NCBI GenBank assembly: GCA_028023455.1
Contig: JAQFVV010012397.1
Location: forward strand, 872,001 to 936,000
Source: Epiperipatus broadwayi
Lineage: Eukaryota; Onychophora; Udeonychophora; Euonychophora; Peripatidae
Length of the DNA: 64,000 nt
Reading direction: 5' to 3'
Below the pieces are notes generated by a model. It was not told where the DNA came from, ran no database searches, and saw only the letters and a program-made list of their open reading frames with translations. Position numbers and translations under genes: made by a program. Shown piece by piece: positions 1-11,480 of the stretch. How positions within the stretch are numbered: position 1 is the stretch's first letter; each line of letters starts with the position of its first letter.

Positions 1-2120
1 AAAGCTTTTAACTGTCTTTTATTTTTTATGGATACTCTTCCACATTTCACAGCCTCTGTACTGGTCAAAATTGTGTATTCATTCAACAAGACCAATAATC
101 CAAGCAAAAGTACCTTGAATCCGACCATGCACAAGATACAGATGTCAGGGCAAGGGTGAATCCTAACCTATTTGCCTGAACCATTGCCTCTCTGACTAAT
201 GGATAACGTTTGTGATGACACAAGCAGTGCTTGTTTTTATTCCGTCCCAGCTGGAGGTCATGGTTCACATAGAGACTCAAAATAATAAAGGGTTTATATG
301 AAAAATTAATGATTTAATGGATTCTGATGATTGCAGAACGGTATAGATATGATTTGATCGATTACTAATGGTTTGAACCATAATAATGATAATTCTTTAT
401 GGCAACATTACAAAAAAGTGAATTTAAATCAAAGAAATATTTAAATAAATAGAGTAATTAACCTTAGAGATTGGGAGTGATGACAAACTAAGCTTATTTA
501 AAATAACAATATTATAGGAATTTATTTTTAGTACAAAATAAGTTAAGTCTTTGTTTATACAACTTGGTTATTTTCTTTAATTCGTTTTGTTGCGGCTTTG
601 ACAAATAATGTAAAAGTTTGTTAATTGGTCGGCCAAAAACCAATCAGCAATAAAATATTATTAGCCCTCTTCAAGATATTACAAATAAATCTGTTTTATA
701 TATATATTACGAGACATGAAAGATGGGCATTTAAAATACTATTACATTTAAAATCATTTGTATATAATGAGTGTGGGAAACAAAATAGTTCTTAAATAAA
801 TAATTGACAATTATACAGTCAGATTTAATTAATTACGAAATTTGTTTGTGAAGGACGTGCCATCATGGCAGAGAGCATTTCAGGTTTGCTAAATAAAGAT
901 ATAAAATGATGAAGAATGTAGTATGCTATTATAGATTACAACAAAAATAAATGAGGTCTGTTATGAACCTCTGGGTGGCTTTGCTAAATGAAATTCCTAG
1001 TAAATGCAACTAGATGATGAGAAATGCTGGCCCTCCAGCCAAACATGTCTCTAAATAATCATAATAATATTTTGATGTGCTGGACTTTCCATACACATCT
1101 TAATGGCAAAGCCTGAAAAGAATCCCTTGGTATGAACTACGTCTACGTTGAGGGAGTGTGAAAGATTGGACTGGTCATAGTTAAATTTCCGAAGGTCCTG
1201 AGGAGTAAGTAGCAAAGCAAAATAATAAATGAATGGTTGTATCTATAAATACATAATGCCTTAGACATATATAGATAGATAGTGTATCACTAACAAAATT
1301 AATAACTTAATTCCTGATTAAAATAATCGGCTCCCTGACATAACAGGAAGTCCCAGAAACCTTAGGCCATCAATGAATGAGTCATAAATTATATTATAAA
1401 AAGAAAGGCAAGAATTAAAACTAAAATATAAATTGTTTTCCACACTTTACAAATATTTCATTTATTAATAAGTTATTAAATAGTTTATGAAAGATTACAA
1501 AATAAGACTGTCTTTTAATTAACATAGCCGGAGCATTGAATATCAAACTCACTTCTGATGATATTTGACAATATAAAGCATAATAAATTACACATCGAAT
1601 TTTTTACTATTTTGACAAATAAAAATATATGTGTGTGAAACATATACTGACAAAACGCTGTAATAGATTTTACTTAATTGATTCACTAAAATTCTTTATT
1701 CTTTCAGAAATAATTACAGGGCTATTTAAATTGGAGGTAATAGTAAGATACTTTTAAAATAATTTCAATCATTCAAAATAAATTTATATATAATGTACAA
1801 AACTAAACGAGCTTTCTATTAATTAATTTACGGGAAGTAAGTCTCCTGTAATGATTTTGATTGGAAAAATAAGAGGGAGAGAATATAAAGTTAATAGCTC
1901 GTTGAATTTTGTAATTGGAAATTTCAGTAAGTCAAATATTCTAAATAAACCAAAAATTAATTTAATTTTGCCGCATCAAAATAATACGAGATTTTTAGAA
2001 GAATTGATATTTTAAATTTAAGAGAAAAATTAAAAGAGCATTTTAAACCAAGCCGTATAAATATCACACAGATATATAAAATATAAATTAGTATTGATTT
2101 GGAAAACAAGTAAAATAGAA
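1..2120. other. AT-rich region, no gene recognised
   Basis: No domain, convincing exon or mobile-element terminus was recognised. Short less AT-rich patches at about 100-270 and 940-1220 could be remnants of old repeats or regulatory DNA, but nothing in them can be named. Confidence 0.5.
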
Positions 2121-2124
2121 TCAA

Positions 2125-2340
2125 TGGCTTGCAGCGAATTGGATGTTACCTCAGAATCAATCGGTAGGCATTCCATGGCTTGAAACAGGCAGTTACAACC
2201 AGATCATTCAGCAGGCTTCCTTGACACAGTATCATCTCGGGCTAGATCTTGAGAGCACCGGAAAAAGAATGGTGTTTGAGGTGGTGGAACAGACCTCTGA
2301 AAAGCAAACGACCGATCTTTTCAACCCGTCATTTCTTTAG
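2125..2340 (+). other. Isolated GC-richer patch with a 65-codon open frame
   Basis: A sharply bounded block of balanced base composition sits in very AT-rich flanks. It holds an open frame from ATG 2143 to TAG at 2338-2340 (65 codons). The product is hydrophilic, without a signal peptide, membrane segment or motif that I recognise. No splice sites were identified with confidence. It could be an exon of an unrecognised gene, a fragment of a DNA transposon or retrogene, or chance. The composition contrast is the only solid observation. Confidence 0.25.
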
Positions 2341-3237
2341 GTACAATGTACTGTAAATCTAAACTACTCTCTTCAGTGAACTGTTCAAAATCAACCAATC
2401 TTCAATAATAATCCCCTATTTACGTGATCTGGCCTTATCTATAGGATTAAATCTACAGTGACAACTGCCAACTGCAATCGCTCTAAGTGTTTCTCTGGGG
2501 TTGGGGCCTACTTTGGAGGGAAATCTATTATCCTGCATTAAACATGTCCCAAGGGTTTATTTGCTAATTAAAAAAAAAACAACAACAAGCATATTAAGTT
2601 TATCAGTCATTGTACTAACAAAATCTATTTAATTAAGGCTTAGATTAACAAAAACGTAGATTTTATTCAGAAAAATTTTAGGAATTTGGTACAATGACTT
2701 TCAAACTTATATTTGACATAAACTTAAGCAGAAATTTACAAAACCTTTCAACTATTACATTGTTCAAATAATTGACTCTCTAATTACATTGATTAAAAGA
2801 TAAATATAAAATGTTACCAACTGATTAATTGAAGATAAATGAACTTTAATAAAGAATTTGAAATATTTGTAACATTTTATAGATATCTAGGATTCAATTC
2901 AATTTAATAAAAGAAACACAATATACATTTTTACAAATATAAAATAAATAAACTAATATAAAAAGGTTAGTTTTAATTATAAAATAAGATTAATGAAATA
3001 TAAAAGATTATAATATTGATCAAAATATACTAACACCTATTATGAGATGGGTGTCAGTTAATATAAGATTGGGTTCAAACTCAGACTAGTGCTGATGACA
3101 TTGGCACTAGGTGAAGCAAAAATATGTACTATATTTCCAGCTTCAACAATATGTTTAAATTAATTCTGCATCAAAATACAGAAATTGTGATTTTCAGGTG
3201 TATTTCGAGATTCAAGTTATGTAGTCACTGACCACCA

Positions 3238-3580
3238 GAACCTGATCATCAGAACCACAGTTGAGTCACCAATTGTAACAATACAGAAAATAGGGGTTAA
3301 TAAGAGGGAATTGAGGTTACAATGCCCCACAATTGGATAGCCATTTGTAAGGGTACATCATATTAGGGCTGAATTATGAGATGGGAAACCATCGTCATCC
3401 CCAAATAAACAAAATATAAAATTAAATATAAAAGGAATGAATATGAGAGATCAGCTCAGAACTAATTATAAGGTCACCAAAATTACACAAAAGTAATAAT
3501 CATTCATCATCATGAATGATCAACAATAAAAATAAATCAATAGTCAATCTTATGACTGGATATGAAATGGTCTATACTAT
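3238..3580 (-). repeat. Dispersed repeat, inverted partner of the Gypsy-interrupted copy
   Basis: Read on the minus strand this block matches, with many substitutions, the plus-strand sequence at about 6790-7062 continued at 11394-11480. Shared landmarks are GTTGATCATTCAT plus ATGATGAATGATTATTACTT (plus strand near 6870-6900, reversed near 3505-3530) and ACTCAACT beyond the Gypsy insertion site. No coding capacity was seen. The family is unidentified. Confidence 0.6.
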
Positions 3581-3599
3581 AGACCAAACTAATTATTTA

Positions 3600-5700
3600 T
3601 TATGATAGCTTTGCTTTCGGTGCTGATGATGGATAGATGATGTTCTTATAAATATAGGAATACGGTGAGTTCATGATACTCCAAAGTTTTACCTCATCAC
3701 TGCATTTAAGGTTTAAAATTTTTCCATATAAGCCCCTCAGAGGAACAAGGTTTTTATCTGTAGAATACTGTGTTGTCTACAGACACAGAACTGTGTAATG
3801 AGTTTGGAGCCTATACGACTCATAAAGTAAATAAACAAGGTATTCCACTTAGCCAAATATTCCTTTGGTCATTTTTTTCAATGTACCCTCTGGATAATAA
3901 GTTATGTTTGTGTTTAAACTGAGATAGCTTTTATAGTGCTCATGTTGCATTGCAAATTTGTGTTCTGTAATGAGTTTTTCTGTCCATCATAGTGCTAGGA
4001 GCAGGCAAGTATATATTATGCCAATAATCACCCCATCTCCAGAAATAAAAATATAACAAAAAATTGACAATTACTTTTGAACCAATAGCCCAATATGGCT
4101 TAATAAATTATATCCCAGCTGTAAGTCTGCGGAAATGTTAATCCACAGCTAAACATGAGTAACATAAATTTTTTGTATAGTGAAATGAATTTCGCTGATT
4201 CAAACTAAAATATCAAGAGATTCAATTCAATTTCATTTCCCATATATGACTAGGGTAATGTAACCAGTTGGCTACATAGCTGCATTAAAAATAATTAGAT
4301 AGTTGGCAGCATTTTCCTCAGGCTTAATTTAGGGTTATTTAAATAATGATAAAAATAATATTTAATTTTCCCAAGCATACTTTTTATAATGGGTCTTCAT
4401 TTAATTAAATATTTTAAGTCCCAAAGCAATAGTATGAAAATTCTCAAACATTAAATTTGTTAAATAATATGATTTTAATATGGCAATATTTTAAGTTATA
4501 AATGATTGTAGATGAGTGAGAAATTTATAAAATAATGCAAACAAGTTGTCTTTTTTTTTCTCTCTCTCTTCAGTAATTATAATTAATTAGTAGTTGTAAT
4601 TTAAACTATAAAAATATACTAAGAGAAAATAAGTATCCTCTTTTTTATCAATTATTTAATAAACATTAATGTTAACCTGTTAAGAGAGATAAAGTTTTAT
4701 GTTTAAGATTATTTTTAAAAAGACAAAACAAAACAAGATTTTAATACTTTTGTAAATTTTATTTTTAGAGCTGTTTTTCTTTTTTCTTTATCTCTCTTCA
4801 ATGCAAAAAATCAAATCAGTTCAATTAATTGATTATCTTGTTTTCTTTTTTGTAATATTTTTTTTTAAAATAGAAAGGAATGCCAAGAATTTTATGATGT
4901 TAATTCAAGTCTTGACTTTGGAAAATAGCTGAACCAATTATATTTCTAAAAATTTACCTAATTGGTTGTTATGTTAGAAACAGATTATGATTGGCTTGTA
5001 GGCAAGATTGTTCTAGAAAAAAAATAATGGGGATGTGAATAAGTCAGAAGATCTAAGTATCTAGTAGAAAAAAATATTCCTTAATTAGTTGATGAGAATA
5101 GTCAAGTCTTAATCCAGCTGCTGAAAAAGAAAGGAGATAAAATTCCTAACTTAGCTATTGAAGAGAGAGCAGTCAAGTCTTATTCCAGCTGCTAAAGAAG
5201 AAAGAAGCAGAAGTTTTAACTAAGCTACTGGTTAGCATAACAGAAGTTTTAAACAAAGCTTTTATCATATTATGAGTTTAGTCATAAAAATGGTTTCTAC
5301 AATGAAAACCATATGCTAAATTCACTAAAAGCAAGACATCATCTTGTTCCATGTAACCTGCTTTCACTGGAATAAAAATGTAGAGAAGTTACTCCTAAAG
5401 TAATCTAAATCTGCCAAGCTTAAAAGAATTCATGAAATTCTTTTAAATGTTAAAATAAAAATTATTAATTATAAAAGAAAAAAAAATCTCAAATCTGCTG
5501 AGTTAATTAGTAGACATGAGTCTCTGTCTGTGTTAGTCTCACTTGAGAAATTTATTTTTTAAAAAAATGGATAAAATTTTGCTGTTGTTAACCTGGAAAT
5601 AAAATAGTGCACACCAGAAAAAGGACAAATTAATCATGTGCATGTGTAGAAGCCTTTAAGAAGAAACAACTGGAAATTATAATTGGGAAGAACTCTATAG
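3600..5700. other. AT-rich intergenic sequence
   Basis: No exon or element end was recognised. It includes homopolymer tracts near 4550 and 4860. Two similar phrases (AGTCAAGTCTTAATCCAGCTGC near 5102 and AGTCAAGTCTTATTCCAGCTGC near 5170) form a short local duplication. Confidence 0.5.
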
Positions 5701-5718
5701 AAGAGTCAAATTATGGTT

Positions 5719-5796
5719 AAAGGTATTTTTGTGTGCACAAACTAAATTTTCATGCATAGTAAAAAAAGAAATGTTTGTGCACACAAAAATACCTTT
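5719..5796. repeat. Perfect 24-bp inverted repeat (hairpin)
   Basis: Arms 5719-5742 and 5773-5796 are perfect reverse complements of 24 bp, separated by 30 bp. Each arm contains the palindrome GTGCAC. Flanks are AT-rich and no target duplication was noticed. It may be a remnant of a small foldback element or a structured RNA or DNA site. Confidence 0.8.
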
Positions 5797-6784
5797 AAAA
5801 TATTTTCATTAAGTTGATAGTTTTAAATAGTGAAAAAAAAAATTTTTTTTTTAAACCCAGTCAATTTTCTCCTCAAAATTATGAAATAGTTTTTAGAAAA
5901 TTTAATTTGTCATAAATTTTTTTTTTTTTTTATTGTTGTTATTTTTCGGAAACATTTTTTCTCTTTTCATTCATTTTTTCCCTAAAAACTTAACAAAAGA
6001 TTAATTAAGTAAATCAAAAATTGTTATCTTTGATTTTGAAAATATTGTTTTTCCAACTCTTAATTATTTTAAAGAAATAAGTTAATTAATTAAAAGAATT
6101 TATGAATAGAAATCAACTAATTATAATTTTTATGAAAATATATATTTTTTGATGAAATGAATGTTTAAAATTTCATACTATAATGTCTTTTTGTTGATGT
6201 TTATTATTAATCAGTTAATTACTAAATAATTGTTTTAAAAAATATTTTTTAGTCTTAATTTCTTTTCTCTATCCAATTCCTGTTTCTTAAATTGGAGTGT
6301 ATGTGACTTTATTTCATGATAGCTTAATGTTCTAGGATTTGTTTATGATTCCAATAAAACTATTTACTTATAATAAAGCCTAGGAATTATTTAAAGTGAT
6401 TTATAATAGGCTGCTTTATTTGTTTATTTATCTCTTGTTCACAGTAATAGTTTATAGAGTTCTTGCTTCCAGGGCTAGATTTGTGCATATAGTTATATGG
6501 AGTAGAGGTTTACGTTTAGTGTTATCGATATCCAGATGATGATAATCCTGGTTGACACAAAAAAAGGGATATCCTTTAAAATCCATGCACTACATTGCAT
6601 TTTATTTCTTTAGAAATTTAGTTTATAGTTGCCAGTACATTAATGATACTAAGTAGCCAGAGCATTAATGATGGTCAGGTTTTTTTTAGCATCACAGCAT
6701 TATTTGACTTGCTGTATTTTGATGGAATAACACCTAAGTATGTGCATCCAGATAATTATTGTTTGTATTCCTGCCCTAGGTTTG
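5797..6784. other. AT-rich intergenic sequence
   Basis: Very AT-rich with poly-T and poly-A runs to about 6250, then mixed sequence that may be an outer part of the dispersed repeat that follows. No gene was seen. Confidence 0.45.
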
Positions 6785-7067
6785 GCAGTGGTTAAAGAAT
6801 TAGCCTGGTCTATAATAGACCCATTTCAAATTTAGTCACAAGATTGATTGCTGATTTACTTTTATTGTTGATCATTCATAATGATGAATGATTATTACTT
6901 CTGTGCAATGTTGGTGAACTTACAGTTACTTATAGTTCTCTATATTGTTGGTGTTGATCTTTCATGCTCATTCTTTTTATATTTAATTTTATATTTTGTA
7001 TTGAACTGGGGTTGATGATGATGATTTCCATCACCCCAGCTTTACTCCTGTTTTTCCATGCTGTTAG
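6785..7067 (+). repeat. Dispersed repeat, left part, interrupted by Gypsy insertion
   Basis: This is the plus-orientation copy of the family at 3238-3580. It runs up to the 5-bp target site GTTAG (7063-7067), where the Gypsy element begins, and resumes at 11389. Finding its paralogue uninterrupted supports the insertion boundaries. Confidence 0.6.
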
Positions 7068-7183
7068 TGTTGTGTATCACGAATACAGATAAACACAAAC
7101 AACACTTTACTAGTTAATCATTTATTACTATTACTATACATAATGCTTATAAACACTAGGGAAGCATAATCACCGTCCTAACA
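7068..7183 (-). repeat. 3' LTR of the Gypsy element
   Basis: 116 bp, TG...CA ends on the plus strand (TGTTGTGTATCACG to CGTCCTAACA), identical over its full length to 11273-11388. It lies next to the target duplication at 7063-7067. Confidence 0.95.
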
Positions 7184-7197
7184 TGGCTTCCCTCTCT
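7184..7197 (-). promoter_or_regulatory. Polypurine tract
   Basis: On the minus strand AGAGAGGGAAGCCA abuts the 3' LTR. This is the expected position and composition for the plus-strand DNA primer of an LTR retrotransposon. Confidence 0.75.
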
Positions 7198-7255
7198 AGT
7201 CTCGCAGTTGCGATAATAATCATTCTGCAGTAACTGTGACGTCACCATGAATACA

Positions 7256-7930
7256 CTACACTCCTTCCCTTTCCCCCCTTTTTTGAGAAGTGTCATAGTC
7301 CAACAGACGTGCAGGAGGGCGGCGTACTCGCCGAGGGCGACCACTAGGTGTTTGTGGTTTACTCTCTCGGTGTATACTGGTGGTAGGTGCAGCCACCTGA
7401 ATGGGTTCTCCAAGTGCTGTCTCATTCTGACTATCCTGGTTTGCCGCAGTTTCCTCTGTGTGGGCATTTACCGCTCTAGGTCGCAAGTGGTCTACATGTC
7501 TTTTTTGAATTCCGGAGTCCGTTAGAATCTCGTATGACAATGGTCCTGTCTGATGTTGGATAACTGCAGGTATCCATGGTGAGTTCTTTCCAGCCCTACG
7601 TGTCAAAATTGTATCCTGTGGTTGGAATGTTCGTACCCTTTGTATCGGTATCTGAGTTATTTGCGGTGCCCTGTCAGGGTGCAGAAAATCCAGGCATGTT
7701 CTTATGCGCCGCTTGAACAGTAGCTCGGCCGGGCTAAGTCCCGTTGCTGTTGATGGCGTAGTGTGTTGCATTAGTAAATAACGTGCAAGCCGCTGACTCC
7801 AGGTCCCGTTGCGTAGATGTTGCAATCCCTCCTTAACAGATTGTACTGCACGTTCTGCCAACCCGTTGCTTGATGGATGATACGGAGCAACTCTTGCATG
7901 GCGAATGCCATTCCGGTGGTGAACTCCATC
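7256..7930 (-). pseudogene. Gypsy integrase C-terminal part (shifted frame)
   Basis: The open frame continues the integrase after the frameshift near 7918. It begins with the core-domain segment holding the third catalytic acidic residue (NGLAERAVQ, Glu in this frame). It then runs through the C-terminal domain with an arginine/proline-rich tail (GRPRRVRRPPARLL) and stops at 7256. It is out of frame with the first two catalytic Asp residues encoded upstream, so this copy cannot make integrase without frame correction. About four expected codons seem missing at the junction, so a small deletion, not a single-base slip, is likely. Confidence 0.85.
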
Positions 7931-8875
7931 GCAGTGAACTGAGGGCCGTTATCTGAGACAATGCATTCGGGAAGACCGTGTGTTGCGAAAAGTTCTCTAA
8001 GTGCTGAGATGGTAGCTCCAGTCGTTGTCGATGGCATTTCATGGACGTCGATCCACTTCGAGTGTGCATCCACGACAACTAAAATCATTTTCCCCTGGAT
8101 AGGTCCAGCGTAATCCACATGTATTCGTGACCATGGCAGAGCTGGAATCTCCCAGTGATGTGTTGGTGCACGTGGTTGCTGGTGTCGTATTTCTTGATAG
8201 TTGTTACATTTAGCTATTAGTTGTTCTATGTCCTGGTCCATTCCAGGCCACCAGACATATGAGCATGCAAGTGCTTTTGTTCTCACAATTCCCATGTGTC
8301 CCAGGTGCAGCTCACGAAGAACTATGGGTCTAAGAGATGTCGGTATGACCACCCGTGCCCCCCACAGTAAACATCCTTGGTGTGTTGACAACTCATTTTT
8401 TCGCGACTGATAAGATCGAAGATCTTGTTGAATGTGTGCTGGCCATGCTGTCAGGATGCACTCCTTTACTCTAGATAGCACAGGGTCTGCTTTAGTCTCT
8501 TTCTCGATCTGTTCTGCAGAAACTGGTGGGTTTTCCAAGTCCTCAAGGAATAATACTGCTCGCAGCTTCTCCTCACTCTGCTGAACTGCAGGGGATGGCC
8601 ACCTACTCAGTGCATCTACGTTCCCTATGCTCCTCCCTGGTGCATACTGCAGTCTGAAGTTGTAAGCCGTCAAGAGGCATGCCCACCTTTGCATTCGGGG
8701 TGATAGAATGAATGGGGTCGGCCGGTCCGACGTGAAGATTCCCAGCAGTGGCTTGTGGTCAGTCACTATCTCGAACGGTATTCCATATACAAAATGGTGG
8801 AAATGTTTCACCCCGAATATAATAGCAAGTGCTTCCCGGTCTATCTGAGCGTAATTTCTTTCAGACTTGGTGAGT
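7771..8875 (-). pseudogene. Gypsy RNase H end and integrase N-terminal/core region
   Basis: This frame is the same as that of the upstream RNase H segment, interrupted only by the TGA at 8876-8878. It contains the end of RNase H (IVTDHKPLLGIF; YAPGRSIGNVDALSR), the integrase zinc-binding region (HLGHMGI...AKCNNYQ) and the catalytic core with Asp in HVDYAGP and in VSDNGPQFT. In the HHCC zinc site the last Cys is replaced by Tyr (codon TAT), an extra lesion likely to harm zinc binding. After EFTT the frame runs into unrelated sequence, marking the frameshift near 7918. Confidence 0.9.
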
Positions 8876-8878
8876 GTT
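8876..8878 (-). other. In-frame TGA in the Gypsy RNase H domain
   Basis: The frame is open on both sides and the encoded RNase H is colinear across the stop. An arginine is usual at this point (SRxL in related elements). CGA to TGA is a CpG transition, the type favoured by methylated-cytosine deamination. That origin is inference; the stop itself is seen. Confidence 0.8.
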
Positions 8879-9258
8879 CATGATGCAAAAGCAACCGGTG
8901 AACATAGGCCGTTTGCATACTTCAGACTAAGTACTGCTCCCACTCCATATGGTGAAGCGTCGCAGGTTACCACCACTTGTTGGCGGGGATCGAAAGGCAC
9001 CAGCACATCGTCGGACGTCAGGGCCTCCTTCAATTGTGTGAACGCTCTCTCGTGTTCTTTGGTCCATGACCATCCTGTATCCGCCTTAAGCAATTTATGT
9101 AGTGGTTCGGCTGTCGTAGCTCGGTGTGGCAAAAAGTTACTGTAGAAGTTGAGCAACCCCAAGAATGCCTGTAGCTTCTTCTTATCTGTTGGTGTCGGTG
9201 CTCGGTGCTCTCCTAATAGCAGCCACTTTGTCGGCCGCTGGGTGCAGGCCCTCTGCAT
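8879..9258 (-). pseudogene. Gypsy RT thumb / RNase H segment
   Basis: This is a separate frame downstream of the 7-bp duplication at 9195-9208. It encodes the conserved RT-RNase H connection (KLQAFLGLLNFYSNFLPH), then WSWTKEHERAFTQLKEAL and the RNase H start with VTCDASPYGVGAVLS, where the Asp in CDAS is catalytic. It ends at the TGA at 8876-8878. It is normally part of one polyprotein with the frames on either side. Confidence 0.9.
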
Positions 9259-11149
9259 CCAGGGTGTATCCCAAAAAGTCTATTGACGACACTCCGAGGA
9301 CACATTTGTCTTTATTTACACTCAGCCCACAGGCAGCCAATTTGCTGCAGACTGTTCTTAATTTGGTGGTTAGGTCCGTATCAGATGTTGCACATATCAG
9401 TACATCATCGAAGTATGGGAAAACTCCCTGAATACCTCCTAGTATGTTGTCCACCATTCCCTGAAATATTCCTGGGGCCACGCTAATGCCGTACTGCAAT
9501 CTCTTCACTCGGAAGGCTCCCCGATGAGTGATAATGGTCTGTGCATCCGCCGATGCCTCATCTACCGGCAGTTGTAGGTATGCTCGAGCTAAGTCTATTT
9601 TTGCAAACACTGAACTCCTAGGAAACGATGCGAGAAAATGGTGTACTGCTGGTATTGGATATGGGTGATCTCTCAATGCTTGATTTACAGTCACCTTATA
9701 ATCACCGCAAAGGCGGACCTCTCCTGACGCTTTGATGATGGGCACCACTGGTGTTGCCCATACAGGGTCGCAAACTGGTTCAATGATTCCGTCTTTTAAT
9801 AAGGTGTCTAGCGCTGCGTCAACCTTTGGTTTCATAGCCAATGGCAATGGCCGGGCTCGGAGGCGAATAGGTGGTATTTTTGGATCTATCGGTAAAGACA
9901 CTGGCGATCCTCGATATCTTCCAAGAGTAGTGCTGAAAACCTGGGGAAAAGCATCAATGATATCTTGCATTGGTGAATGTCGAACTGAATGCACCCCCGA
10001 TAAAAATATTCCCAAGGGGGCAAACCATTCACGGCCAAGTAGATTTGTACATGCTCTTTCCGCAATTAACAAGCATAAACAAGCTGAATACTTTCCGTAT
10101 TTGACGCTGACAAAGCACTGTCCCATAAAGGTGATCCGGTTTTGCTGAAAATCTCGCAGTGTCGTTTGCACAGGTTCCAACACTGGCGGTTTTCCTTTGC
10201 ACAAGTCTTGAAAAACTCCCCAAGATACAATTGAATATTCTGATCCGGAATCTACTTCCATGCAGCATTTAGTATTGTTAATAAGCACTCTTGCTGTAGT
10301 TCTGAGAGTTTTGCTGTCACTATGGAGCTTGTATATTAAGTCCAATGCCCCATCAGTATCCAATTCCCCTTTCACTGCCATACACTGGGTGGATGATGTC
10401 TGAGTGTCCTGTTGTCGGGCCTTACATACCCTTTGGATGTGACCTGTCTTTCGGCAAAAATGGCATTTTGCTCGGCGAAAAAGGCATTCTGTACGAACAT
10501 GTGTACCACCACAGCCGCAACATGGCACAGTCGGCATTATATGTTTTTGTAACTCCGTTTTGTATTTGGTAGGAAACTGCCGGCGGTGTTGTATTAGATC
10601 CACTGATGATGACAATCCAGAAGCATGCATCTCCCGCACCTGGGTCCCCGCTGCCTCGGCTGTTAAACTCCTCTGCACTGCGGCATCTAGGGTTAATGTT
10701 TCTTCGGTGAGCAGTCGGCGCTGTACACTTTCATCTCTCAGTCCACAAACAAACTGATCACGGAGGCGCTCGACGAGTGTCGTGCCAAAATCACATCCTT
10801 CCGCGAGACGTCTCAGTCCCGTGAGAAAAACACTAATAGTCTCTCCCTCTTTTTGTTCACGACGGCAAAACTGGTAGCGCTGATAGATTATAGAGGGCCT
10901 TGGATTGAAGTATTGTTTTAACACAGTGATGAGCTCGTCATATGACCTTTCTAACGGCTGAGCTGGGGCTATCAAAGACCGCAATATCGATAGCGTTTGT
11001 AGTCCGCAGGCTGCCAACAAAGTAGCTTGTTTCTTGTCTTCACTTGTAATATCATTCGCCAGACAATAAAATTCGACTTGCGATGCGTACGTATCCCATA
11101 GTTGTGGGAACTCGACGTCGAATGCAGATAACTTCCCGACAGTTGCCAT
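9182..11149 (-). pseudogene. Gypsy Gag-protease-RT open frame (655 codons)
   Basis: Start ATG at 11149 is the first Met and opens the Gag domain (LWDTYASQVEFYC, residues 1-200). A CCHC zinc knuckle (CHFCRKTGHIQRVC, about 229-242) binds RNA. Aspartic protease follows with DSGSEYS at 300-306, and reverse transcriptase from about 430 to 650, with the polymerase site YFDD at 579-582 and the FLGYTLDAEG segment near 625. Gag and Pol are in one frame here, without a programmed frameshift. After residue about 646 the frame leaves the conserved RT sequence because of a tandem duplication of TCGGTGC (plus strand 9195-9208). The gene is therefore intact from Gag to the end of the RT palm but disconnected from RNase H and integrase. 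Confidence 0.95.
9195..9208 (-). repeat. 7-bp tandem duplication causing the Gypsy frameshift
   Basis: TCGGTGC occurs twice in tandem at 9195-9201 and 9202-9208. Removing one unit would restore colinearity between the RT and the RNase H frame, so this duplication is the likely cause of the break. Confidence 0.8.
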
Positions 11150-11258
11150 CCTTGAGCATTAATGCCTTGTTGAACGTCTTCGCGAAGAAAAAAGTATTTC
11201 TGTAGTTTCTTGCCGTAATCCCAAGGTAAAGAAAATAATGCAGCTAGCGGCATCCCAT

Positions 11259-11269
11259 CCTCGTCGCCA
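11259..11269 (-). promoter_or_regulatory. Primer binding site, complementary to a tRNA-Ser type 3' end
   Basis: Minus strand TGGCGACGAGG lies 3 nt inside the 5' LTR. It is complementary to a tRNA 3' end CCTCGTCGCCA, as expected from a tRNA-Ser whose acceptor strand begins GACGAGG. Position and the TGG start are typical of LTR retrotransposons. The tRNA identity is from general knowledge. Confidence 0.75.
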
Positions 11270-11272
11270 AAG

Positions 11273-11388
11273 TGTTGTGTATCACGAATACAGATAAACA
11301 CAAACAACACTTTACTAGTTAATCATTTATTACTATTACTATACATAATGCTTATAAACACTAGGGAAGCATAATCACCGTCCTAACA
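11273..11388 (-). repeat. 5' LTR of the Gypsy element
   Basis: 116 bp, identical to the LTR at 7068-7183. It is followed by the second copy of the target site GTTAG at 11389-11393. As the 5' LTR of a minus-strand element it should contain the promoter. Confidence 0.95.
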
Positions 11389-11480
11389 GTTAGAATTAGC
11401 ACTCAACTATGGGACCTGGTAACCCTAGCTTCTTTTTGTATTAACTCCTATTTTCCATACTGTTACTATACATATATCTT
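11389..11480 (+). repeat. Dispersed repeat, right part after the Gypsy insertion
   Basis: The repeat interrupted at 7067 resumes here. Matching sequence is present in inverse orientation at about 3238-3300. Two similar phrases (ACTCCTGTTTTTCCATGCTGTTA near 7044 and ACTCCTATTTTCCATACTGTTA near 11445) suggest the repeat had an internal duplication. Confidence 0.55.

Larger units (their letters stand above)
7068..11388 (-). mobile_element. Ty3/Gypsy LTR retrotransposon, complete but mutated
   Basis: A 4321-bp element in minus orientation with identical 116-bp LTRs (7068-7183 and 11273-11388), the 5-bp target duplication GTTAG on both sides (7063-7067, 11389-11393), a primer binding site next to the 5' LTR and a polypurine tract next to the 3' LTR. 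Protein order is Gag, zinc knuckle, protease, RT, RNase H, integrase, which is the Ty3/Gypsy (Metaviridae) order. Very short LTRs and the style of the pol protein suggest the Mag-like branch, but that is inference. LTR identity implies recent insertion, yet the reading frame carries three lesions: a 7-bp duplication at 9195-9208, a stop at 8876-8878 and a frameshift near 7918. A trans-mobilised defective copy or mutation after insertion would both explain this. Confidence 0.95.

Noticed and set aside
7247-10757. Plus-strand open frames across the Gypsy element
   Set aside because: They are antisense shadows of the Gag-Pol frames, with no domains of their own.
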